Shown here piece by piece: positions 47,199-55,680 of a stretch of DNA of 64,000 bases. The DNA comes from Rhizobium mesosinicum (GTDB lineage Bacteria; Pseudomonadota; Alphaproteobacteria; Rhizobiales; Rhizobiaceae). Where the stretch lies: contig NZ_JAEUAK010000003.1 in assembly GCF_019511345.1 (NCBI RefSeq), forward strand, positions 310,001 to 374,000, given 5' to 3'. A model generated the notes under the pieces. It did not search any database and was not told where the DNA came from. It saw only the letters and a program-made list of their open reading frames with translations. The stretch's first letter is position 1; each line of letters opens with the position of its first letter. A program made the position numbers and the translations under genes.

Positions 47199-48527
47199 AT
47201 GAGCGATGTTGTGGACGCGGCGTGGTTTGCCCAAAAATTGACCGACCGGACAATTCGAGGGATTGCGATTGAAACCAGTGCCTTGATCCGGGCCGGGGCA
47301 CTTCCCGTTGGAACGAAGCTGCCGCCGATCCGCGATCTTGCCTTTGCGCTCGGGATCAGTCCGGCGACGATCTCCGAGGCCTGGAGCGAGCTGAGACGCC
47401 AGAAAATCATCACCGGTAGGGGACGGAACGGCACCTGGGTGAGCGGCGACCGTTTCGTGGCAAAGCCCGAACGGCTCGGCAGTTCCGGCCGTTACGGAGC
47501 CGACGTCCTCGACCTGACCGCGGCCGTGCCTGATATTAGGCTTTTGCCAAAGCTTACGGAAGCCATGGCCTACGGAGCGTCGGCAGAAAATCTCAACAGC
47601 TACGAGCGAAGCCGCATTCTTCCGGAGTTGGAAGAGGTTGTCCGAAAGACCTGGCCATACGAGCCGGAGGCGTTCTTGGCGACGAACGGGGGCTATAACG
47701 CGGTTTATACCCTCATCCAGGCGCTCGTCATGCCCGGTGCCTCCGTCGCAATTGAGGATCCGACCGCCATGCGGCTTCTCGATATTCTGGAGGACCGCGG
47801 CGTGCAGATCATCCCGGTCCAGTGCGATCGCAAAGGGCCGCTGCCTGCGTCTCTCGAAGCAGCAATGAAGCTGCGGCCAGTCGCCTTCATTTTCCAGCCG
47901 CGGCTTCATTCCGTGACCGGCCAGAACGTCAGCCGTGAACGATTGCAAAGGCTCGGAGACATTCTTGACGGCACCGATACCTTGATCGTCGAGGATGACG
48001 GTGTCGCCGACATTTCCACAGCTCCGCGTCATTCACTTGGGCGCCGGTTTGCCGACCGCACAATCCACATTCTCTCCTATTCGAAGACGCATGGTCCGGA
48101 TCTCAGGCTTGCTGTGCTTTCAAGCTCACGTGCGATCGTTGAACAGATCCAGTCCTACCGCAGCTTCAGCGCCGGCTGGACAAGCCGCATCCTTCAGGCG
48201 GCCACGGCCTGGCTTCTGCGGGATCCTGTGACGGAAGCCTCGCTGCAACGCTCTCGCGACATCTATTTCCGGCGCCGGGCCGATCTGGTCGATGCCCTGT
48301 GCGAGCGTGGGATCGAAGCGCAGCATGGCAGCGGCCTGTGCGCCTGGGTGCCGGTCGCATCAGAACCCTTCGCGATGGTCACGCTGGCAGCGCGAGGCAT
48401 CGCGGTTCATCCCGGCTCGAAATTTTCCGTCCTTCCAAGCGCACATCTTCGCGTGGCGACGGCCATCCTATCGGATCGGGTAGATGCCGTGGCCGACTCG
48501 ATCGCCCTCGCCGCCAGTCCGGCCTAG
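47199..48527 (+). CDS. MocR-type regulator (GntR winged helix fused to aminotransferase-like domain)
   Basis: PLP-dependent transcription factor of 442 residues. The N-terminal winged helix covers about the first 85 residues (LPPIRDLAFALGISPATISE, ELRRQKIITGRGRNGTWVSG). The fold-type I aminotransferase domain has the PLP Lys296 in LSYSKTHGPDLRLAV and the Asp motif LIVEDDGVADI. It is divergent from the five-gene operon 47104-42204 and probably regulates uptake and cleavage of an amino-acid conjugate, with an amino-containing ligand reacting with PLP. It converges with the GMC oxidoreductase gene seven bases away. Confidence 0.92.
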   Translation: MSDVVDAAWFAQKLTDRTIRGIAIETSALIRAGALPVGTKLPPIRDLAFALGISPATISEAWSELRRQKIITGRGRNGTWVSGDRFVAKPERLGSSGRYGADVLDLTAAVPDIRLLPKLTEAMAYGASAENLNSYERSRILPELEEVVRKTWPYEPEAFLATNGGYNAVYTLIQALVMPGASVAIEDPTAMRLLDILEDRGVQIIPVQCDRKGPLPASLEAAMKLRPVAFIFQPRLHSVTGQNVSRERLQRLGDILDGTDTLIVEDDGVADISTAPRHSLGRRFADRTIHILSYSKTHGPDLRLAVLSSSRAIVEQIQSYRSFSAGWTSRILQAATAWLLRDPVTEASLQRSRDIYFRRRADLVDALCERGIEAQHGSGLCAWVPVASEPFAMVTLAARGIAVHPGSKFSVLPSAHLRVATAILSDRVDAVADSIALAASPA

Positions 48528-48534
48528 TCTTCGG

Positions 48535-50220
48535 CTAGCCCAACAGTTCACTGTCCCTGGAGACGCCAGCAGATGCGCGGTACTGCGCCGCGAGTTTCCG
48601 GCAGGCGCGCAAGGTCAGGGCCATGACGGTCAGGGTCGTACCCGCGGTGCCGCCACCGGGAAAGGCGCTGGCGTCGGTCACGAGAAGATTGGGCACATCC
48701 CAGCTCTGGTTCCAGCCGTTGAGAACAGAGTTTTCCGGCGAGGTGCCCATGCGTGCGCCGCCGCTTTCATGAATTGCGGCACCCATGCACATTGTCTTTC
48801 GGAACCATTTCCGGAATAGGAAACGGCTTAAAGGGTCGGCATCCGGGAAGGCGCCACGGCCCATTTCCCTCAGGCCAAGCGGCGATCCGATGAAGTCGAG
48901 CTCGCCTCCGGCACTCTTCACCATGTCGATCAGGGTCTTTTCCTGCCTGCGGATCAATTCCTGCTCGGGCTCATGCATGACGCAGCGGATATGCGGCACC
49001 GGGATGCCCCAGGCATCCCTACGGTTGGCATCAAGGGTAATGCGATTGTCGGCATGCGGCAGCATCAGGCCGAAGCCGAAGAAGGCAAGGCTCGACGGTT
49101 CGTTGTCGCCGACCGGCGCGCGGCCGACGCTGCCCTGATAGGCGAAGTCGCCGCGGGGCGCCTTTCCTTCAACATTGTCGAAGCGCGGTACGAAGATCCC
49201 GCCTGACGGATTATAGAATGGGTCCTGCGGGGCCGAATCGTCATGCGACCAGCCACGGGCGGGCGGAAAGGTTCCAAAGGCCAGGCAAGGCAGCTGGTCC
49301 ATGAAATAGCGACCGAGCGTACCGGAACTATTGCCAAGGCCGTTCGGGTGTTTTGTCGATGCCGAATTCAGGAGCAGTCGAACGCTTTCGATCGGCGAGG
49401 CGCAGAGGACGACGTTTTCGGCCTTCACCGCATGGACGCTGCCGGAATTGCGATCGATATATTCTGCGCCCGTCGCCCGGCCTGTCTTCGCATCCGTCAT
49501 AATGCGGCGCACGATCGCATCGTGGCGGATGGTCAGCTTGCCGCTGGCGAGCGCCTCGCGCAACGGGCGCGGCACGCGTTCGGCGTCCGGCGCGATGTAA
49601 CGCCAGGAGACGACATGCCGCTCCGGTGCCTGGCTCTCGACGGTCTTCTTGAAGAGCTCTTCGGCCGGCGTCAGCCTGGCGGGGCGGGAATAGACGCCAT
49701 CAGGCAAGGTCGAGACATGGTCCTGATTGCCATAGAGTCCTAGATGGCTTTCGGCTTCGGCGTAGAAGGGGGCGAGTTCGTCATAGGAGACAGGCCAGTC
49801 GACACCGCGGCCACTGCGGCTCTCAATCTTGAAATCGTCGTCGCTCCAGCGCAGCAGCACGCGCCCGAAACTGTGCAGGCGTCCGCCTGCCTGCCTGCCG
49901 CGGATCCACAGAAAGGGCTCGCCGCGCGGCGTCGTATAGGGGTTCTTCCGGTCATTGACGAAGAAGCGGCTGAAGCGCTCTGTGAAGAAAGCGGCACGCG
50001 CCTGAACCGGCTGACCTTTGATGGTTGCCCGCGCACGCTCCCAGATGTTGATGGCGCTTGCCGGCGGCTTTTTGCGGGTGGGATCGAAGTCCTTCTTGCC
50101 GATCTCAGGGCCGGCTTCGAGAAGCAGGACCGACAGACCATTGGCCGTCAGTTCCATGGCGGCAAAGGAGCCGGCCGCGCCGGAGCCGATTACCAGCGCA
50201 TCATACACTTTCTCAGACAT
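48535..50220 (-). CDS. GMC-family FAD oxidoreductase (glycoside 3-dehydrogenase-like)
   Basis: FAD enzyme of 561 residues. The Rossmann dinucleotide motif is VIGSGAAGSFAAMEL near residue 10, and the GMC loop with R-GRQAGGRLHSFGRV contacts FAD. The C-terminal substrate motif holds the catalytic His in GAAIHESGGARMGTSPENS, and GGGTAGTTLTVMALTLRAC closes the FAD site. It resembles the large catalytic subunits of sugar 3-dehydrogenases more than choline dehydrogenase. No Tat signal or small subunit gene is present, so it may act in the cytoplasm. The start at 50220 follows a TTG candidate three codons upstream. It is the last gene of a six-gene sugar operon, 77 bp after the ATPase gene. Confidence 0.9.
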   Translation of the reverse strand: MSEKVYDALVIGSGAAGSFAAMELTANGLSVLLLEAGPEIGKKDFDPTRKKPPASAINIWERARATIKGQPVQARAAFFTERFSRFFVNDRKNPYTTPRGEPFLWIRGRQAGGRLHSFGRVLLRWSDDDFKIESRSGRGVDWPVSYDELAPFYAEAESHLGLYGNQDHVSTLPDGVYSRPARLTPAEELFKKTVESQAPERHVVSWRYIAPDAERVPRPLREALASGKLTIRHDAIVRRIMTDAKTGRATGAEYIDRNSGSVHAVKAENVVLCASPIESVRLLLNSASTKHPNGLGNSSGTLGRYFMDQLPCLAFGTFPPARGWSHDDSAPQDPFYNPSGGIFVPRFDNVEGKAPRGDFAYQGSVGRAPVGDNEPSSLAFFGFGLMLPHADNRITLDANRRDAWGIPVPHIRCVMHEPEQELIRRQEKTLIDMVKSAGGELDFIGSPLGLREMGRGAFPDADPLSRFLFRKWFRKTMCMGAAIHESGGARMGTSPENSVLNGWNQSWDVPNLLVTDASAFPGGGTAGTTLTVMALTLRACRKLAAQYRASAGVSRDSELLG

Positions 50221-50296
50221 GTCTTTCAAAACCTGACTTCATCAATGGAATGGGGTGGGCGGCAGCGCGATCTCTCTGCTGCCGGGAGAGCAGGGC

Positions 50297-51376
50297 TCAG
50301 AGGCGATTGCCGTCCTCTCCGAAAAGAGATGCCTTGGAGAGATCGAGGCCGATGCCGATGACATCGCCCGGCTGGAGCGCGAGATCGCCCATCACCCGCA
50401 GCGACAGGGTCGTGTCTTTCCAGGTGAGCCAGATGACCGTATCGGAACCCATCGGCTCCAGGACAGAGACGGTTGCCTTCAGTGCGACTGTTCCTCCATC
50501 CTGCCGGATGCTCAGATGTTCCGGACGCACGCCAAGCGTTACCGGGCCGGCCTGCGGACTTGTGGCAAAAGCGTAACCAGACATATCGAGGGTGAGATCG
50601 CCCGCCTTGAACAGCACTTTATCGCCGCCCGGTTCGACGCTGCCTTCGATGAAATTCATTGAGGGAGCGCCGATGAAGCCGGCAACGAAAAGGTTGGCCG
50701 GCCGGTGATAGATCTCCGCCGGTGTGCCCAGTTGCTGGATTACGCCGTCGCGCATGATGGCAATGCGGTCGGCAAGGGTCAGTGCCTCCACCTGGTCATG
50801 GGTGACGTAGATCATCGTGTTGCCGAGCTGCTGGTGCAGCTTTTTGATCTCGACGCGCAGCTCGTTGCGCAGTTTGGCGTCGAGGTTCGACAGCGGCTCG
50901 TCGAACAGGAAGACATCGACTTCGCGCACCAGTGCGCGGCCGATCGCGACACGCTGGCGCTGTCCGCCGGAAAGCTCGGCCGGACGGCGATCGAGCAGCT
51001 TTTCAAGATGGAGAAGCGATGCCGCCCGCTCGACGCGGCTGTCGATCTCCGGCTTCGGCAGGCCCGCGACCCTGAGGCCGAAGGAGAGGTTCTTGCGCAC
51101 CGACATGCGGGGATAGAGCGCATAAGATTGGAACACCATGCCGATGCCACGGTCCTTCGGTTCTTCCCAGGTGACGTTCTCCCCCGAGATCCAGATTTCC
51201 CCGTCGGTGATGTCGGAAAGACCGGCGATTGCGTTCAGCAGGGTCGACTTGCCGCAGCCGGACGGCCCGAGCAGGACGAGGAATTCCTTCGGCGCGATAT
51301 CGAGCGACATCTGCTCGATCACCGTATGGTCGCCATAGCTGATCTTCAGGTCTTTGATGGAAACAGCGGAATGCAT
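50297..51376 (-). CDS. ABC transporter ATPase, MalK/UgpC type
   Basis: ATPase of 359 residues. Walker A is GPSGCGKSTLL, the signature is LSGGQRQRVAIGRAL, Walker B is VFLFDEPLSNLDA, and the H-loop is YVTHDQVEALTLADR. The C-terminal regulatory domain contains VTLGVRPEHLSI. It follows the second permease gene by four bases. Its arrangement after the permeases differs from the 15-19 kb operon, so the two sugar importers are not simple duplicates. Confidence 0.95.
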   Translation of the reverse strand: MHSAVSIKDLKISYGDHTVIEQMSLDIAPKEFLVLLGPSGCGKSTLLNAIAGLSDITDGEIWISGENVTWEEPKDRGIGMVFQSYALYPRMSVRKNLSFGLRVAGLPKPEIDSRVERAASLLHLEKLLDRRPAELSGGQRQRVAIGRALVREVDVFLFDEPLSNLDAKLRNELRVEIKKLHQQLGNTMIYVTHDQVEALTLADRIAIMRDGVIQQLGTPAEIYHRPANLFVAGFIGAPSMNFIEGSVEPGGDKVLFKAGDLTLDMSGYAFATSPQAGPVTLGVRPEHLSIRQDGGTVALKATVSVLEPMGSDTVIWLTWKDTTLSLRVMGDLALQPGDVIGIGLDLSKASLFGEDGNRL

Positions 51377-51380
51377 CGGC

Positions 51381-52259
51381 TTATCCCTTGACGGCGCCGG
51401 CCGCGATCCCGCGGACGAACCAGCGTCCGGACAGGAAATAGATGGCGAGCGGAATGATGGCGGTGAGGATGGTGGCCGCCATGTTGACGTTGTAGTTGCG
51501 CTCGCCCATCGTCGTGTTGACGATGTTGTTGAGCTGTACGGTCATCGGCAGATTGTCACGTCCGGCAAAGACAACGCCGAGCAGGAAGTCGTTCCAGATG
51601 CCCGTGAACTGGAACATCGAGGCGACGACGATCATCGGAAGCGCCATTGGCAGCATGATCTCGAAGAAAATCCGCCAGAAGCCGGCGCCATCGACGCGCG
51701 CAGCCTTGAAGAGCTCTTCTGGAATGGTGACGAAGTAATTGCGGAAGAGCAGCGTCACCAGCGGCAGGCCGAACAGCACATGCACGAGAATGATGCCGCC
51801 GAGGCTGTTGTAGAGGCCCATCACGGCCATGGTGCGCACCAGCGGATAGAGAAAGATCTGGTAGGGCACGAGCGCGCCAGCCATCAACAGGCCGAACATC
51901 AACCGTCCCGCCTTCGGGCGCCAAAATGAGAGTGCATAACCGTTAATCGCGCCGATCAGGACGGAAATGACGACGGCCGGTACGGTGATCTTCACCGAAT
52001 TGAGGAAGCCCATGCGCACGCCGGTGCATTCGCTGCCGGCACAGGCGCCGGTCCAGGCCGTCTTCCAGGCGGTGAAATCCAGGTGCAGCGGCAGGGCAAA
52101 TATCTGCCCCAGCCGGATCTCATCCATGGTCTTCAGCGACGTGACGATCATCACATAAAGCGGCACGGCGAAGAACAGCGCGGCGGAGATGAGGAAGGCA
52201 TAAAGCCCGATGCGCGCTACGGTGATCTGCGTCGGCCTGGGGCCACGGGGATGGGTCAT
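51381..52259 (-). CDS. Carbohydrate ABC transporter permease (MalG type)
   Basis: Inner-membrane permease of 292 residues. The start at 52259 (MTHPRGPRP) overlaps the stop of the preceding permease gene by four bases; a longer frame reaching 53009 is a shadow. The EAA loop is KAARVDGAGFWRIFFEIMLP, and the C-terminus FVRGIAAGAVKG is typical. A Cys pair in the first periplasmic loop (GACAGSECTG) is unusual for this family and may form a disulphide. Confidence 0.93.
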   Translation of the reverse strand: MTHPRGPRPTQITVARIGLYAFLISAALFFAVPLYVMIVTSLKTMDEIRLGQIFALPLHLDFTAWKTAWTGACAGSECTGVRMGFLNSVKITVPAVVISVLIGAINGYALSFWRPKAGRLMFGLLMAGALVPYQIFLYPLVRTMAVMGLYNSLGGIILVHVLFGLPLVTLLFRNYFVTIPEELFKAARVDGAGFWRIFFEIMLPMALPMIVVASMFQFTGIWNDFLLGVVFAGRDNLPMTVQLNNIVNTTMGERNYNVNMAATILTAIIPLAIYFLSGRWFVRGIAAGAVKG

Positions 52260-53146
52260 AGAGTACCTGCCTGTCGCCGGGCGCGGATATATTGGGCATA
52301 GCGGAAGGGCGCGACGATGATCAGCACGGTCAGAAGCAGGATGGTCGCCGCTGCCGTCGCGAGGCCGAGATTCTGGCGCTGGAACAGATTGTCCATGATG
52401 AATTTCGCGGGCACTTCGGTTGCCGATCCCGGTCCGCCATTGGTGAGCGCCACGACGATATCGTAGGTCTTGATCACGCCCATGGAGAGCAGCATGCCCG
52501 CGGCGGCAAAGGCCGGCGTGAGTTGCGGCAGGATGATCGAGACATAGGTACGCCAGACTGGAATGCCGTCGATGCGAGCCGCCCGCCACTGCTCGCCATC
52601 GATGCCGCGCATGCCGGCCAGTACAAGGATCATCACGAGGCCGGCACCCTGCCAGAGAGCCGCGATCACCACCGCGTAGATCGCAAGATCCCGGTTGATG
52701 ATCCAGTCGAAGGTGAAACTCTGCCAGCCAAGCGCCCGCACGCTTTCCTGAATGCCAAGCGTCGGGTTCATCATCCATTGCCAGATCAGGCCGGTAACGA
52801 CGAAGGACATGGCATAGGGATAGAGGAAGATCGTCCGGAAGGCGCTTTCGAAGCGCACCTTGCGATCGAGGGCGGCGGCAAGGAGGAAGCCGACGAACAG
52901 GCAGCCCAAGACGTAGAGCACGCCGAAGATGATCAGGTTCTGGAAGGAGACCAGCCATTTGGGTGTCTGAAACAGTTTGGAATATTGCTCGAACCCGACG
53001 AAGTTCCATGACGGGAACAGCCGCGAATTGGTGAAGGACAGGCTCACCGACCAGACCATGGTGCCGAGGTAGACGACGACCACCGCAGCCCAGGTCGGGA
53101 TGAGAGCGATGAGAGGCGCCTTCGAACGGTTATGCTTCCGTTTCAT
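52256..53146 (-). CDS. Carbohydrate ABC transporter permease (MalF/UgpA type)
   Basis: Inner-membrane permease of 296 residues. The start at 53146 (MKRKHNRSKAPLIALIPTW) is preferred because an in-frame start at 53212 would run through the hairpin at 53175-53206 and adds residues without family character. The EAA loop is RAARIDGIPVWRTYVSIILP. It is coupled by four-base overlap to the MalG-type gene. Confidence 0.92.
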   Translation of the reverse strand: MKRKHNRSKAPLIALIPTWAAVVVVYLGTMVWSVSLSFTNSRLFPSWNFVGFEQYSKLFQTPKWLVSFQNLIIFGVLYVLGCLFVGFLLAAALDRKVRFESAFRTIFLYPYAMSFVVTGLIWQWMMNPTLGIQESVRALGWQSFTFDWIINRDLAIYAVVIAALWQGAGLVMILVLAGMRGIDGEQWRAARIDGIPVWRTYVSIILPQLTPAFAAAGMLLSMGVIKTYDIVVALTNGGPGSATEVPAKFIMDNLFQRQNLGLATAAATILLLTVLIIVAPFRYAQYIRARRQAGTL

Positions 53147-53174
53147 TAGAGCGTCTTTGCAAAGAGCTTCGAAA

Positions 53175-53206
53175 GTCGCCTGCACCGGTGGTGCGGTCCA
53201 GGCGAC
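53175..53206 (-). terminator. Intercistronic hairpin between binding-protein and permease genes
   Basis: GTCGCCTG at 53175-53182 pairs with CAGGCGAC at 53199-53206, and an inner GCACC/GGTGC stem sits inside. It occupies the 74-bp gap after the binding-protein stop. There is no T-run, so mRNA protection or partial termination is more likely than full termination. Confidence 0.5.
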
Positions 53207-53220
53207 AGGCATGTCCGATC

Positions 53221-54450
53221 TTACTTGAAGATCGTGGCGAACTGCGCAGCCGATGCATCGATATCGGTGGAGGGATTGGCCCAGAATTCGCCGACGAAGT
53301 CTGTGAGGGCGCCTACCTGCTCCGGCGTCATGGTGATGGCGTGTTCGGGAACAATCTTGCCCTCGGCCATGAAGGCCATGCCCTTCTGGGTGCAGGCGTC
53401 GAACTTGGACTTGTCGACATCGATGCGCGCGGGGATCGAGCCCTTGTTCAGCGAGAATTCGACCTGAACTGCGGGGTCCATAACGACCTCGGCCAGCAGC
53501 TTCTGCGCGGCGTCCTGGTTGGCGTCCTTCGTCTTCAGATAGGCAAAAGCGTCCGCGATATAGATCAGGCCCGGGGAAGCGGGAGAGATGGCGCAGCCGA
53601 AATCCTTGTCGGCGACTTTACCGGCAGCCGTGAATTCGCCCTTGGCCCAGTCACCCATGAACTGCACGCCGGCCTTGCCGGTGATGACCATGGCGGTCGC
53701 GTCGTTCCAGTTGCGGCCGGCAGAACCTTCATCGACATAGGCCCGCATTTTGCCGAGGATTTCGAGAGCCTTCTTGACGCCATCGGACGTCAGAGCTGAC
53801 TGATCCTTTTCGGCATAGATCTTCATGAAGCCGTCCATGCCCACCTGGGACAGGAGCACCATGTTGAAGACCTTCACCTCCTGCCAGCCTTGGCCGCCCC
53901 AGGCGATCGGCGTCAGGCCCGCGGCCTTCAGCTTGTCCATGTCGGCGAAGAAGGCGTTCCAGTCCTTGGGTTCTTCGGTGATCCCGGCCTTGCTGAAGGC
54001 CTCCTTGGAATAGAACATCCAGCTTTCACCGTGGATTCCGGTCGGCGTCAGATAGACCTTGCCGTCATAGGTGGTGTAGTCATAGAGCGCCTTCGGAAGC
54101 GCGTCCTTCCACTTGCCGGCAGCCGCCACCTCGTCCATCGGGTTCATCAGGCCCTGCTCGATGAATTCGGCTGGGTCCTTGCCGACGACGACCTGTTTTG
54201 CGGTCGGAGGATCGCCGGCGACGAGACGGTTCTGGAACGCGGCATTGGCATTTTCGAAGCCGGCAATCGTGGAGCTTTCCCACACGCCGCCGCGCTTTTC
54301 GAATTCCTTCTTGATGGCATCGACGGCGCGGCCCTCGCCGCCCGATGTCCAGGAGGTGAAGACCTCGGCCTTCAGTTTGTCGTCTGCATTGGCAAGGCCG
54401 GCGGCGCCAAGCAGGATTGTGCCGGCGAGCAGCATCGTCATTTTCTTCAT
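53221..54450 (-). CDS. Sugar-binding protein of ABC transporter (family 1)
   Basis: Periplasmic receptor of 409 residues. The signal peptide MKKMTMLLAGTILLGAAGLA is followed by NADD. Family features include VFTSWTSGGEGRAVDAIKKE, GWQEVKVFNMVLLSQVGMDG and VQFMGDWAKGEF, resembling glucose/mannose-type receptors of alphaproteobacteria. The start at 54450 follows AGAGGTGGA, excluding 16 upstream residues. It is the second gene of the operon, 55 bp after the isomerase-like gene. Confidence 0.93.
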   Translation of the reverse strand: MKKMTMLLAGTILLGAAGLANADDKLKAEVFTSWTSGGEGRAVDAIKKEFEKRGGVWESSTIAGFENANAAFQNRLVAGDPPTAKQVVVGKDPAEFIEQGLMNPMDEVAAAGKWKDALPKALYDYTTYDGKVYLTPTGIHGESWMFYSKEAFSKAGITEEPKDWNAFFADMDKLKAAGLTPIAWGGQGWQEVKVFNMVLLSQVGMDGFMKIYAEKDQSALTSDGVKKALEILGKMRAYVDEGSAGRNWNDATAMVITGKAGVQFMGDWAKGEFTAAGKVADKDFGCAISPASPGLIYIADAFAYLKTKDANQDAAQKLLAEVVMDPAVQVEFSLNKGSIPARIDVDKSKFDACTQKGMAFMAEGKIVPEHAITMTPEQVGALTDFVGEFWANPSTDIDASAAQFATIFK

Positions 54451-54505
54451 TGTTCCACCTCTTGAATAGGCCCTCTTTGCGGGGCCGTTTGGTTGCAAGC
54501 TACGA

Positions 54506-55459
54506 TTAGCGATAGATCGGCAGCAGCGCCTGCCGCACGAGGGTCAGACCATTGGCAATGTCGCCAATGGGATCGGCAGCGGCATCGAGTTCGAGAATTG
54601 CCCAGCCGCTGAACTGGCGATCGCGAAGCAGGCGGATCCAGGCCGGCCAGTCGACGCGGCCAAGGCCGAAGCCGCAGAAGAAGGGCCGGTGGCGCTCGTG
54701 AATGTCGGCGCCAACAGGCGTATCTGCCGGCATCTTGCCGATCGCATCCTTCCAGTGGGCGATGATCATCCGCTCGTGATGGCGATCGACGAGCTGGATC
54801 GGATCGGAACCTTCGAGAATGATGTGCGCCGTGTCTGGGCACATATGCACGTAGGCCGGATCCGTCAGCAGCATCAGCAGATCGACGTCGCGGGCAGCAG
54901 CAAAGATCGAATGCGCTTCCGTGTGTACGGCGAGCCTGACGCCCTTCTTGTAGAGGATGGCTCCGAGCCGATTGAGGAAATCGGCGATGACCTTGGCCTG
55001 TTCGAAATCGCGGAAACGCACGGGCTCTTCACCTGGCGTCTGACGCATCGGTGCGCCAATGACCATGATGTCACCGCCGCAGGCCTTGATGAAGTCGGCA
55101 TATTGTTCGGCCTTGGCGATGATGGCGGCTTGTGCCGCGGCCTCGGTGAAATCACCGGAGGCTTCGAGCTCCGCGAAGAAGCCGGACGCGAGTTGTAGTC
55201 CGCGGACAGAAAGCTCGGCGCCGAAGGCTTCCACAGACCCGTAGGTCTTGATGGCATCCTGCCAGTTGAACGGCGAGAAGGTCAGCTCGACACCGGTCAC
55301 GCCCGAGGCTTTGATGCTGTCCAGGATCTTGTCCCAGAACTGCCGCGGATGAGACTTCGCATGGCCGACGATCGCATCATAGCTGTCGACGCCCCAGAAG
55401 CCCGGATGGAAGAAGGTGACCAAGTCCACTCCGAAACGCAGATTGTCACTCACAGCCAT
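54506..55459 (-). CDS. Sugar phosphate isomerase/epimerase-like TIM-barrel protein
   Basis: Protein of 317 residues of the xylose-isomerase-like TIM-barrel superfamily. The metal-site residues are suggested by GVELTFSPFNWQD, LAVHTEAHSIFAA (Glu), HMCPDTAHIILEGSDP (Asp/His) and the C-terminal WAILELDAAADP (Glu). Members include hydroxypyruvate isomerases, epimerases and 3-keto-glycoside-acting enzymes such as C-deglycosidase subunits. It heads the operon, with GGAGGAG before the ATG, and faces the LacI gene across two operators. Together with the GMC oxidoreductase, a 3-keto-sugar route is possible. Confidence 0.9.
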   Translation of the reverse strand: MAVSDNLRFGVDLVTFFHPGFWGVDSYDAIVGHAKSHPRQFWDKILDSIKASGVTGVELTFSPFNWQDAIKTYGSVEAFGAELSVRGLQLASGFFAELEASGDFTEAAAQAAIIAKAEQYADFIKACGGDIMVIGAPMRQTPGEEPVRFRDFEQAKVIADFLNRLGAILYKKGVRLAVHTEAHSIFAAARDVDLLMLLTDPAYVHMCPDTAHIILEGSDPIQLVDRHHERMIIAHWKDAIGKMPADTPVGADIHERHRPFFCGFGLGRVDWPAWIRLLRDRQFSGWAILELDAAADPIGDIANGLTLVRQALLPIYR

Positions 55460-55550
55460 TAGTCAGCTCCTCCATCAAGGCATAGCTCACCCGTCGCGAG
55501 GGGCGTCCCTTGCGTTGAATTTTATTCATTCAGGTCAATAACTTAGCAAC

Positions 55551-55566
55551 TGGCAATCGATTGCCA
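55551..55566. promoter_or_regulatory. LacI-type operator O1 (perfect palindrome)
   Basis: TGGCAATCGATTGCCA is a perfect 16-bp palindrome with the CG centre typical of LacI-family sites. It lies 92 bp upstream of the isomerase-like gene and 115 bp before the LacI start. Confidence 0.75.
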
Positions 55567-55619
55567 TGCCTAGATATTAGACAGGCCGATAAAATATGCA
55601 ACGCTTTTCTTCGAGTTTT

Positions 55620-55635
55620 TGGCAATCGTTTGCTA
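55620..55635. promoter_or_regulatory. LacI-type operator O2 (imperfect copy)
   Basis: TGGCAATCGTTTGCTA matches O1 at 14 of 16 positions. The centres are 69 bp apart, close to 6.5 helical turns. It lies just upstream of the regulator gene and may serve autoregulation or looping. Confidence 0.65.
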
Positions 55636-55680
55636 TAAAAGGATTCGTGGCCAGCACGGTGTTTGGCTGCACTGGGCTAA

